NCBI GenBank assembly: GCA_036250225.1 | Contig: JAPZLL010000015.1 | Span: 496,001-560,000, forward strand | From: Cercophora sp. LCS_1 | Lineage: Eukaryota; Ascomycota; Sordariomycetes; Sordariales; Lasiosphaeriaceae | Direction of reading: 5' to 3' | Length of the DNA stretch: 64,000 nucleotides | Shown: positions 11,051 to 20,401 of the stretch, one piece after another | How positions within the stretch are numbered: the stretch's first letter is position 1 | Layout of the letters: the number at the start of each line of letters is the position of its first letter | Translations under genes and position numbers: made by a program | The notes under the pieces: model-generated | Told to the model about the DNA's origin: nothing | The model's input: only the letters and a program-made list of their open reading frames with translations | Databases searched by the model: none

Positions 11051-12035
11051 ATGGCCACATACACCAAGGAGCAGCTCGCCCGATACTATGAGCACATCGG
11101 CTTCACGCCGTCGGAGGTTCCAGTGGATGTCACTGAGGATGAGCTCAACCTCTGGAAGCTCAAGCAACTCACCCAGATTCAATATCGTCACATGGAACGC
11201 GTCCCCTTTGAGAGTCTGTATCTGCACTACACCAGGCACCGTACCCTCTCGTTGGACCCTCAAGATCTCTATGACAAGGTTGTCAACAAGGGCAGGGGAG
11301 GATACTGCATGGAGATTAACCAATTCTTCGCCGTCATACTCCGCACCGCGGGTTTCAATATCATGACAGCGGGTGGTCGAGTTTTGATTGCAGGAGTCGA
11401 CGGATGGTACGTTCACGCCCGGATTCATTGTAACATGCACTGACAACTCCAGGAACCACCAAGTCACCATCGTGACGATTGGCAACCAAAAGTATCTCGT
11501 CGACGTTGCTTTCGGCTCCGGCTGTTCCCTCTCTCCAGTCCCTCTCCAAGACGGAATCGAGTTCGAACTCGTCGCTCCGGCCCGCGGAAAACTCGAGTAC
11601 CGAGCTCTCACAACCCACACAAACCAGGATCAACGCGTCTGGGTCTACTCCTTCCAGGAAGCGCCCCCAGCGCCCTGGCTGCCAAAATACTGCTTCGTCG
11701 AGATCGAGTTCTTCCCCGCCGACTTTGCCGTCATGAACCAACGCACCATGGCGGCGCCCCAGAGCTTCTTCGTCCAAAACGTCATGTGCGTGCGCACCGT
11801 TCTCGGCGGACCACCCGAAGATCCCAAGCCGGTAGCCACGCTCATTCTCTTCCGCAACTACCTCAAGCGAATCTCGCGCGGCCAGGAAGAAGTCCTCGCT
11901 ACGTTCAAACTCGAGGAGGAACGCATCGCGGCACTCAAGGAGTGGTTCAACATTGACATCAGTCCTGCCGAGCGAAACGCCATCCGCGGATTGCCGACTG
12001 AGCTGAGAGCGTCTTACAACTTTGAGTGCCCATGA
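11051..12035 (+). CDS. arylamine N-acetyltransferase (NAT)
   Basis: Two exons, 11051-11406 and 11453-12035, encode 312 residues. NATs transfer an acyl group from acyl-CoA to aromatic amines through a Cys-His-Asp triad in the cytosol; fungal members help detoxify plant and xenobiotic aryl amines, and some prefer malonyl-CoA. The candidate triad is Cys86 in GRGGYCMEIN, His121 in GWNHQVTIV (completed by the splice join at Trp119) and Asp136 in YLVDVAFGSG. The RVPFESL motif near residues 50-56 is also typical. The 46-base intron keeps frame. No 2-benzoxazolinone cluster partner such as a gamma-lactamase is seen beside it, so a detoxification role is possible but unproven. Confidence 0.92.
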
Positions 12036-13046
12036 GTTTGCCTTGCGCATTCCATGGTTCTAGAACCAATATTATCGATAGAATCATCCAAACCGAGTTG
12101 AGCATATGTGTGTCACGCTCGAATCATGCATGCCAGTGCAACCGACAGCCTTCGCTTAACACCAGCGAATGAATCACACCTGCATCGAACCACCCACCAA
12201 CCAACCAATCGCATTACCGCATTCGTCCCAGTCGTTTTTTCGTGCTCCAGCAGTCCCGTGAGTCCCCCCGTCCCAGGTACCGGTACATCCTCCCCATCAT
12301 CGCCACAAAAGCTGGTGACATTACCTAAAAAAGCCTCACCAACAGGTGTTTGTTCCCCCACACTATTCTGGAACAAGATAGTTCCCAACCAGTTTGTCCA
12401 CCAACGCGGTAATCCGGGATAATTTGACCCGAGAAGGCCAAACTACCCCGGATTACTGCGTGTGTATGTCTGCGCCAACTTTCCCCAAATCATTTGCCGC
12501 GAGAACCGCCCCCTCCACCAGAGAAACTGGGGAAGAGAACTGAGGGTGGGGAGCGTTACACTGCGAGCCGCGTCGCTGGGATCCCCACACACACTAGAGA
12601 CTGGAACCGCCGCCGTCTTCGGAGGGGCTTCTTGGAACTTTTGGGGAGGGGATTCTGTTGTGTGTGTGCACCACGTGAGGTTCGGGGTGTTGGTCTCTTT
12701 GCCAGCCCTGGAGTTATTACGGTAAAGTGCTTGCATGTAATTAGTGATTGCCATGGCGCCGGAGAGCGAGCCTGTCTGCAGGCATTACCCATTGGTAGCA
12801 ACTGCGGGGGGTAGAATGGCGAAAGCATATGGGGAACTCTTCACTTCCCACGGGGGATAATTACTGAGCCGGATCTAACCGCTGTCTTTCCCACAGCGTT
12901 GTGCATCACCAAGTTCAGTCTCGGATCGATGGTAATGGGTATCGACGCAATGTTAGTCAAGCAAATAAACCTCCATGCTCGCTATGTAATGACAGACATG
13001 CTCCATCCCAATCCCTCCCGAACCCAATTACTGCCCTCACATCACA
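12036..13046. other. intergenic with an inverted repeat
   Basis: No gene is supportable in this kilobase. It contains a near-perfect inverted repeat at 12405-12460, listed separately. Short G-rich and C-rich tracts follow at 12480-12660. Confidence 0.5.
12405..12460. repeat. inverted repeat, 22-base arms with a 12-base loop
   Basis: Arms at 12405-12426 and 12439-12460 pair at 19 of 22 positions by eye. The left arm contains GGTAATCCGGG and the right arm CCCCGGATTACTG. All three mismatches are purine-for-purine differences, as expected from transitions. The arms could be the termini of a very short element, a remnant of transposon ends, or a transcript hairpin. No target-site duplication was identified. 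Confidence 0.65.
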
Positions 13047-14550
13047 TCAAATCATCAACAGCGCGAACCCCAGAGCAGCCCCAAAAACACCCCATCCCAT
13101 GCCTGACTTCCCACCACCGCTCGTTCCCGTTGCCGTAACCAAGCTCCCACTTGGCCCTGTGGTTGGCGTTCCGCTCCTCCTCTCAAGCACGTAAATCTCG
13201 CCCGTGGTATCACTCGTCATCCACACCCGGCCCTTGGCATCAACAGCCAGCCCAGCAGGACGGAAACACTCCCCAGGACACTTTGTGTGGTCGGGGTTGG
13301 TCATGATCTCGGTGAACGGGTTATGCGTGGTATGCGCAGCCGTAGGCTCTCCGGTGCGGGGATCAAACTCGATAGTGGCGACCGAGTATCCGACGGGATC
13401 AGTTTTGTCGACTGTACCGTGTCAGTTGGAGGGCAGAGAGGGTTGTGCGGAAAGGAAGGGACTCACAACTCCCATGGAATGAAACATAGGCCTCACTACC
13501 CTGCGTGTTAAACTTGATATCAAGCGGTGCGTAATGCGCGGGAAAGACGAGTCTCGGCGCAGCGTAGTCCTTGGCGCACGTCTCGTCGGTCAGTGTGCTA
13601 TTCTCCTGGATGGCGAACTGGTCTCCGACCGAGAGCCCGTCGTTATTGGGAATCTCAGACACGTCCCACACCGCAAAGCAGTGCGGGTACCCGTAGTTGC
13701 GGCCAGCCCGGGTAGTGTTGAGGAAGCCGAAAAAGTTGAGTTCCTCGCCGGGGTTGTTCTCGTGGATGTCCTTGCCATTGCGCGTGACGCCGTCGACGCT
13801 GTTCTCCACGCCGTAGATACCGCCCGTCACGGGATGCTCGCCGACACCAACCGAGTTACGCAGACCCCAGCCGAGGACGACGCCCTCGGTGTTGAAGTTG
13901 TACGGCTTGGACGTGGTTGTGAAGTTGCCCAGGTCAAAGGCGCGCACCTGGGAAAGACCGCTCGAGAGCACCGAGGCGCGCGCCATGTTGGCTTCGGCGC
14001 TGCCACGGGACACGACAAGTTTGCCTGCTTCTTTTCGCGAGATGAGCAGCGTACGGGTGACGAGATCGTCGTTGCTCATGCCACTGACGATGGAGCGGGG
14101 CGTGGCGCTGACGGTGCCCCGGTCGGGGTCATATTGCCATGCAAAGACGGCTTCGACGGTGGAGGCGTAGAGGGTTTTGCCGTCTGTTGAGAGTGCGAGG
14201 CCGTGGTTCAGCTGCCATGGTCAATCTCGCTGTCGGAGAATGTGAACAGCAATACTCACAGACGTCTGGGGAATCAGCGTCGACGATTCCTCAAGCGACA
14301 CACAGGTCCCTCCATTATCCTGCACCCTGTGGCGGGTGATACCCTTCCCACTCTCAACAACCAACAGCCTCCCCGAAGCATCAAACTCCAAACTCCTAGG
14401 CTTGGTCAGGCCCCCAATGACAAGTTGTGCCTGCCATCCGCTGTTGACAACCGGCGTGTTGTAATGAGGAACAAGCACCTTGGCACAGCTTTGTGCCGCA
14501 ACCGTCGTCGCCGACAGCAACGCCGCCCTCGCAACCCCGGTGGTCTTCAT
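13047..14550 (-). CDS. AA12-like PQQ-dependent pyranose/sorbosone dehydrogenase, secreted and probably GPI-anchored
   Basis: Exons 14550-14260, 14211-13467 and 13411-13047 encode 466 residues. AA12 enzymes are six-bladed beta-propellers that oxidise sugars with pyrroloquinoline quinone and pass electrons on. A signal peptide covers roughly residues 1-20 (ending near TTVAAQS). Propeller-type stretches include GLTKPRSLEFDASGRLLVVE, GWGLRNSVGVGEHPVTGG, NNPGEELNFFG, NYGYPHCFAVWD, HYAPLDIKFNTQGSEAYVSF and FRPAGLAVDAKGRVWMTSD. The C-terminus has a Ser/Thr/Gly linker and a hydrophobic tail ending ALGFALLMI, typical of a GPI signal. The introns are 48 and 55 bases. In the second join the expected His-Gly-Ser-Trp motif reads HGSF. 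A related L-sorbosone dehydrogenase is the alternative name. Confidence 0.85.
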
Positions 14551-15785
14551 TGTTCTGCAATGTTGTCCTAATATCGGTATCAGCAGTCTCTGGTTCTCTT
14601 GACCCGGCGCAATGGATAGGAGCGGCAGGAACACAGACACAGACGAGAGAGCCAAGGGACGCAATATGTCGAGGGCAACCCTAAATAGCTCCGAACGCGT
14701 GGGTCAGTGCTTCCTAAAGACCTTCTCGAGCCGGCAGCGCGGTAACGCGCATCATACCCGTCAGGAATGCGGAGGATGAGATAAGAAGAGACAGCCCACG
14801 ATGACCTGCAGCAGCCCATCCGGGCTAGGACAGACTCGCCACAGCATCTTGGACGTAACAGAAGAAACACCGACAAAAGGAGACTGGTGCTGCTTGGCCG
14901 GGGGCAAACAGCGAATCGACCGCATCAGACCATGCCAACATGGCATGCCACTGTCGTCGATGGAGGCTCGCTAGCGCTGCCGAAGGAGCGCTGAAGTTTG
15001 GTTGTTGCGGAGGAGGGTGGCAGACACGTCCCGCCATGTCACGACCGTGCCGATGCCCCGCATAAACCACTCAATGGCCGAGTCGATGCGCCAATCAGCC
15101 GATGCCCAGATGATGAAAGACTGGGTGCCGGAGGGCTGGGGGACGGCACGCCGCCGCCAGTGGCCGAGTCGCTGCTGACAACCCCGCCATCGCGCTCTAC
15201 CGGCATGCACCGGATTGGCGCCCTTCACCGCGAAGGGCCAAGCTGGGAGCCAGCGAGCCGAAGGCGGTCCAGTCCAGTCCAGCGCTGGCCGCCGCTGTTG
15301 GTGGGGGTTGCATCAATGTGTGGGCAGACGACTGACAACAGGAACTGAAGGAGGGGTAATCCAGGCCAGCGTCCGCATCGCATCCCATAGCAGGCCGTGT
15401 TATGCCCCCGAACTGTCGGCCACCTGCCGGCCACCCACCTATCGCCAGGCCGCGCCCGTCAAATAATCGTGCTGATCCGGCTGGGCCAACGCATTGCTTT
15501 CCGGGAAGCCGCTCCTCTAACTGATATCGCATTGAGCAGCCCTCGGCTGGCGATAACACAGCAGCCAACGGCCTCCCCTCCGGATCTTTAGCCTGCAGGC
15601 TGATCTCCTCGCCGCCTCCCATCGGGCTTCATTTGCATCTTCATGCACGCCCGAGAGCCTCCAATCTAACCTCCTTAAGAACGTCCTACCCACTCGAGTA
15701 GAGCAGAGCCTCGCTCAACACCAGACATACTCGCTCGAGTATCTGTCACAGTGGTTGCAACTCTCAACCAGTTGCACTCGCAACA
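14551..15785. other. intergenic, divergent promoters
   Basis: About 1.2 kb lies between the divergent AA12-like and membrane-protein genes. ORFs on both strands are Arg/Pro/Gly-rich shadows with no domain. CTCGAGTA appears twice near 15693-15740, just before the next gene; the motif is noted but its role is unknown. Confidence 0.45.
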
Positions 15786-16895
15786 ATGGCGTCCATCCTC
15801 GGGGCACTCGCCCTGCTCCCGCTCGTGTCAGCCCTGCCACAAGCAACAAATGTCGTCGGCCCACCGCCAAGACCATGGGTCACCGTCGACTCGCACGGCG
15901 TCGGCGTGACCATGGTCCCCGAGGTCGTCATCGCCAACGGCGCAACGACAACCCACAACGCCCCGCCCGCCTCCCTCCTCGCAACCGCAACCCACACCAT
16001 CTCCCCGTCCGGCCGCGCCTCAACCTACACGGGGCTCGCCCCGGTGCAAACGGCCACCGGGCCCGACGACGCCGGCGCCTTTCTCGCCTGCACAGACTAC
16101 CAATCCTCCATTGCGCCGTTCTGCCAACCGCGCGACGGAACAATCATGTACCCAGGGCAAAACTACTACAGTGCGTCTCTCCCGCTCCGTGTTAGGTCCC
16201 TCCCTCGCCCATCCTTGCCTCTGCCAATTTCCATTCCTGTGCCCGTCGTGATTGCTTCCCAGCCAGGACTGATATTGAATTCTGCAGTAAACTGGCAACC
16301 CTCCAACTTTGCCGACCAATCCACCCTCGTCGAAGTCCAAATGACCTACGACGCCGGCAGCGGCCTAACCTCCAGCGTCTCCCTCCCCGTCGCAATCGGC
16401 TTCGACACATGGCGCATCCCGTCCGACTTTTTGACCAAACTCGGCGTGAACCGTCTCAACGCCACCTTCTGGCTCGTCCTCGACGACTTGGAAACACCAG
16501 CGCAGACGGATATCAAGACGCTCCGTGGGCCGAGCGTTTGGTTTGTCAATGAGGAGCCGCCGCGTAACGTGGGGACGGGTGGGAAGGGATCAAGCCCGGT
16601 GGTTGTGGCTGTTCCCGTCGTTGTCGCGTTGGTGGTGTTGGGGTTGTTGGGTTTCTGTTTCTGGCGGTGGAAGAGGACGGGGGTTGTGCCTCTGTTTGGG
16701 AAGAAGAGCGCCGGTGGGTATGGGGAGCGCCAGAGTCGTGCGCAGAGGGTTGGGGAAGGGGCAGCGCCGCCGGTGATCGTGGGGGATGACAAGAGGGGTG
16801 TGGGTATTCAGTTGACAGATCGAGATAGCTGGTCGCCGACGGCGGGGAGGAATGTGTTTAGGGAGGAGGTGCAGAGGCAGGAGAGGGAGAGGTAG
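15786..16895 (+). CDS. single-pass membrane protein with extracellular N-terminal domain, unknown function
   Basis: Exons 15786-16170 and 16288-16895 encode about 330 residues. The 117-base intron is a multiple of three and has no stop, so an unspliced form also reads through; the GT-AG ends and the composition change favour splicing. A signal peptide (MASILGALALLPLVSALP) leads a Thr/Pro/Ala-rich ectodomain with two cysteines around residues 100-112. A second part contains NWQPSNF and LVLDDLETP. A strong membrane helix (VVVAVPVVVALVVLGLLGFCFW) is followed by basic residues and a cytoplasmic tail of about 85 residues, so the N-terminus is outside. This layout recurs in many fungal surface proteins. 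I do not recognise a named family. Confidence 0.75.
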   Translation: MASILGALALLPLVSALPQATNVVGPPPRPWVTVDSHGVGVTMVPEVVIANGATTTHNAPPASLLATATHTISPSGRASTYTGLAPVQTATGPDDAGAFLACTDYQSSIAPFCQPRDGTIMYPGQNYYSASLPLRVRSLPRPSLPLPISIPVPVVIASQPGLILNSAVNWQPSNFADQSTLVEVQMTYDAGSGLTSSVSLPVAIGFDTWRIPSDFLTKLGVNRLNATFWLVLDDLETPAQTDIKTLRGPSVWFVNEEPPRNVGTGGKGSSPVVVAVPVVVALVVLGLLGFCFWRWKRTGVVPLFGKKSAGGYGERQSRAQRVGEGAAPPVIVGDDKRGVGIQLTDRDSWSPTAGRNVFREEVQRQERER

Positions 16896-17677
16896 AATTT
16901 GACGAGGAGCGGAGCGTCGCATCGCACCGCATCGCGTCGCATCGTGGGGCAGGGCAGGGCAGGGCAGGGTCGCCGTGCGGGGAGGACAAGTTCGAGGGGG
17001 GGTTTAATCGGGTTCTGGGCACAGTGTTAGCTTGGTAGATGCGGATTCGGTGCGCGCAATGTGCAGACAGAGCGAATTGGCAGCAATTGAACAATTGGCG
17101 TGTTCGTTGTTGTTGAGAGAAGGTGGGAGCTGCTTGGTGGAGCTGGCCAAAGCTTCGCGCCCGCCATCTACAGTCTCCACCACGCTGTGACCAAAGTTCA
17201 AACGGCAAACCGCCCTCCAGCGGCAGCATTGCGGCACAAGTGACAGTTTTTAGATGATTAGAGATTTGCATTGTCTGTGCTTGAGTGGTTATCAATAGTA
17301 TCAGTCGTCCATGGCCAGCAGCCAATTACCAAGACATCTAACAAGAATATCATGCTCCCGCGCGGCGGAGCTGAAGCAAAGCGAGTGCAAGCTGACCACC
17401 CCAAGTCCAGTCCAGTCCAGTCGGCGCGCCCAGTCCGGTCCGTCCCAGACCCAGATTCGTCATCAAAAAGTCCACAACCGCGCCGTTTCCGCCCGCCAAA
17501 ATATCCGTTAAATCCATCGTTGTGGCCTCCTTCCCGTACCTAGCATTAATACTAAATATCTCCCGTAATATTGCCTCGCTGCAGTTAAAAGTAGGGCAGT
17601 CCACCACCCACCACCGCCGTGTCCGAAAACACCAAGCTCGCTCCCAAACAAAGGAAAATAGTATAATCCGTCCACCA
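16896..17677. other. 3' intergenic region with GC-rich simple repeats
   Basis: The first 75 bases after the stop hold an imperfect run of GCGTCGCATC/GCACCGCATC units (about 16913-16945) and then a G-tract array, listed separately. The rest shows no gene; it separates two convergent genes. Confidence 0.5.
16946..16969 (+). repeat. GGGCA tandem tract, potential G-quadruplex
   Basis: Five runs of three or more G separated by two-base CA loops lie 51 bases after the stop of the membrane-protein gene, probably in its 3' UTR. By the usual pattern (four or more G3 tracts with short loops) this would form a stable G-quadruplex in DNA or RNA. No function is shown by sequence alone. Confidence 0.8.
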
Positions 17678-20401
17678 CTAGCCCGAGTCATCCCACCACC
17701 CTGCCTCAATATTGGGCTTGGGATTGCCCACCGCGCTCAATCGCACCTGCTTCTTTCGCGTCATCGACATCGACATCGACATCGACATCGGAAAGTCGTC
17801 AGGGGAGATGGGCGAATCCGGTCGTGGAACGTCAGCTTCCTCCTCCTCCTTTTCCCTTGGATCCTCTGGGATCCCGGCCGGGATATCCTTTTCGCTGCCC
17901 CGACGGGAGCTGCCTCTCGAGCGACGGTGATCCGCAAACTCTCTGGAGCGCGGAGTTGAACGCAGTCCCGAGACTGACAGTGCGGTTTTCCTGCTTCGGC
18001 TCGATGCTCCAGATCCCCCCGATGCCGAGTCAACACTCGCCTTGGAGCTCGCCTTGCTGCCGCGGCGCTCCGGCATGGGAAACTCCATGCTGTCGTCAAA
18101 TCCGAGCAACCCGTCGAGGTCGGGGCTGGGCTCGGCTGTCTCAAGACCCGCGCCGCTGCCAGAAGGGCGGTCCATCATCAGAAGAATCTGTTCGCGGACA
18201 GCGGTCTTTTCTGCTTCCTTGCCGGCGTTGACCCGGATCTGCGGGCGCGCCGTTAACGCCCCGAGGCTGCCGGGTTCCAAGGTGCGCATTGTGCTCATTG
18301 AAGATTGTCGCGACACGCCGCTGCTGCTCCCATTCGTTACTTGGCGCTCGAGGCGCTCCTCCTCTTCGTGCGTCATGGTGTCTTCGAACTCAGCAAGTAT
18401 ATCCTCCCGCATGCGCGCGCGCTTCTGTCGCAGGGCCGCCAACAACATCTCCTCTTGACGAGTCACCGCCATAAACCGCCCGCTGCTGTCATGTTGGCTG
18501 CTGACGGAACCCGGCCTCACTTTTCCCTTTGCGCTACCCAAGCTCCTCCCACTGTATGTCGATCGGTTATCAACGTCAAACGCAATCCGCGAGCTTCGCT
18601 GGCTCTGGAGATAGAAGTCGACGCTTGTTGGAGACAACGGGGGCGTGGGTTCCTCGGCTGTAGGTGGCGATACCGATTGTCGCCGGACACGGCTGCTGGG
18701 CGGTGTGGGAAAATCATCGAACCCCGCGGCGCCCATCGAGGACCAGCTGGCCTGATGAGGCGGACTATTCTCACTTTTGACGCCGGCGACCACCGTCCTG
18801 ACCGTCGACGTGGTATTGATCGACAGGCGCGAGGTCTGGTGCGCAAGAAGAGTAGCTTGCTTCTTAGCCGCCGCGTTCATTGCTAGCGAACTTGTTCGCA
18901 GCCCAACCTGCGGCGAGTTTGTCGTCGCAGCGCCCTCCGGGATCGGGAGAAACTGGGGTTGGGTCGCAAAGCTCGCCCGCTTCGGCACCTTGCCTCGAGC
19001 TGGCTCCTGTGGAATTGCTGGGGCGGAGCGCTGGGATATCGCCGAGCGAGGGCTGGTCGGGCTTGCCTGTCCATCGCTGAGGGTTGGGGGAGCCAGGGAG
19101 CTCTTGGAAGACTGCTCATATCCGTCATCCTCGGAATCGGATGAAAGAGAGAGCACGCTGTTCTGCTGCAAGTCGAGATCATTCATGCTTCGATCCGTTC
19201 GTTTGGATGCTTTCGACGTTCTGGTGTGCCGGCTTGAAATACTTGCGTTGTCTGTGGGAGGCGAAACCAGGCTTGACGGACTCATGCCACCCGACATGCC
19301 AAGGTCCTGTCCACCAGCTGAAAGGGCCGCTTGTTTAGTCGGGATGGTGATTCGCATCGGATGGGTCTGCTGGGGGGATAGATAGCCATTCCCAGCCGAG
19401 TTCGTCGGCGGCGTCGGATACGTCGGCACCTGCTTGTCGGGAAGTGGCATCCCGTCGAAATCCTGATCCATGACGTCCGCGAACGACCTTGCTTCATAGT
19501 GGTCGTAGAGATTAATGAGATCGACTGTCGACTTGGTTGGTCGATGGCGCCCCGTCTCTGTCCGGTTTGCAGCTACCCTCGTTGCCGCGGACGAGATGGC
19601 TTGTGTCTGGCGCACAACCTGCGGTTTTGGCGAAAGCTCCTTCAGGGATTCTCTTGTCAGCTTCTTCCGCAGGCTTCTCTCAACCCTCTGCGCAATTGGC
19701 GGCGGAGTCGCGTCTGGTGAGAGGGACATGATCGATGGTGACTTCGTGATCATATCGGGCCCCAAAACGAGCCCTCGTTGTGAATCCGGCTTCAGGAATT
19801 TTGACGACCTGCCCTTTGCAAGCAATGACGATAGATCTAGTTTTGCCGGCTTCTTCTTTTCCTTGGTTTTGGGCTCCATGTAGGAGCCGTCAATGTCAAG
19901 TAAGGCTTGCGCCTTGACTGGGAGTCCCTTTGCCATGGCCGAGTTGGACGTCTGCTGTGAAATGGAAAGCGGGAGTTTGGATTTGTCGTAGTAAGATGTG
20001 ATGGTTGAGCTCGACTGCCGCCGCCGGAGACTAGAGGCGTCCGTCACCGCGTCGTTGGCCGCCGGGTGCTGGTGGCCCTGTCCCTGGAGTGCCCGTGGTA
20101 TTATCTCCGACTCTTCTTCCCAGCGCCGGTCTCGTCCTCCCGCGTCCTTGGTCTCAACAATGCCGAGTCCGGTCTCTCCTGCTCGACTGGTCGTCGTTTC
20201 CGAAACAGAAATACTGATGCCCGAGTTTGAGCGGGACTCCCAGCCCCACCGATCAGGTGAGAGTGTGGCGCCGTTGTTGTTGATCGTCGTTGTCCCGAGT
20301 ATCTTTTGCGCCTTTGTCTGGGGCATCGCGAATGGCGGTGATGGCGCGGGCTTGGACCGCCGACCCGGTATCGGGAAGGTGAATTTCGACGTGTGGCCCA
20401 T
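17678..20401 (-). CDS. large disordered protein of unknown function, 907 residues
   Basis: One long intronless frame runs from the ATG at 20401. Nearly the whole product is Ser/Pro/Thr/Arg-rich and probably disordered, with many possible phosphorylation sites. Only one segment looks ordered: a charged helical region at roughly residues 650-690 containing RQEEMLLAALRQKRARMREDI and a Glu-rich continuation, which could be a short coiled coil. Near the C-terminus a hexanucleotide repeat encodes a run of Met-Ser pairs, followed by RKKQVRLSAVGN. There is no signal peptide or membrane segment. The length of the open frame and its even codon pattern make it a real gene. Scaffold or regulatory roles are common for such proteins, but I cannot assign one. 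Confidence 0.85.
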   Translation of the reverse strand: MGHTSKFTFPIPGRRSKPAPSPPFAMPQTKAQKILGTTTINNNGATLSPDRWGWESRSNSGISISVSETTTSRAGETGLGIVETKDAGGRDRRWEEESEIIPRALQGQGHQHPAANDAVTDASSLRRRQSSSTITSYYDKSKLPLSISQQTSNSAMAKGLPVKAQALLDIDGSYMEPKTKEKKKPAKLDLSSLLAKGRSSKFLKPDSQRGLVLGPDMITKSPSIMSLSPDATPPPIAQRVERSLRKKLTRESLKELSPKPQVVRQTQAISSAATRVAANRTETGRHRPTKSTVDLINLYDHYEARSFADVMDQDFDGMPLPDKQVPTYPTPPTNSAGNGYLSPQQTHPMRITIPTKQAALSAGGQDLGMSGGMSPSSLVSPPTDNASISSRHTRTSKASKRTDRSMNDLDLQQNSVLSLSSDSEDDGYEQSSKSSLAPPTLSDGQASPTSPRSAISQRSAPAIPQEPARGKVPKRASFATQPQFLPIPEGAATTNSPQVGLRTSSLAMNAAAKKQATLLAHQTSRLSINTTSTVRTVVAGVKSENSPPHQASWSSMGAAGFDDFPTPPSSRVRRQSVSPPTAEEPTPPLSPTSVDFYLQSQRSSRIAFDVDNRSTYSGRSLGSAKGKVRPGSVSSQHDSSGRFMAVTRQEEMLLAALRQKRARMREDILAEFEDTMTHEEEERLERQVTNGSSSGVSRQSSMSTMRTLEPGSLGALTARPQIRVNAGKEAEKTAVREQILLMMDRPSGSGAGLETAEPSPDLDGLLGFDDSMEFPMPERRGSKASSKASVDSASGGSGASSRSRKTALSVSGLRSTPRSREFADHRRSRGSSRRGSEKDIPAGIPEDPREKEEEEADVPRPDSPISPDDFPMSMSMSMSMTRKKQVRLSAVGNPKPNIEAGWWDDSG
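17761..17791. repeat. hexanucleotide microsatellite inside a coding region
   Basis: About five copies of CATCGA (CGATGT on the coding strand) lie within the 907-residue gene and encode the run MSMSMSMSM. Gain or loss of units keeps frame, so length variation among strains is likely. Confidence 0.9.
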
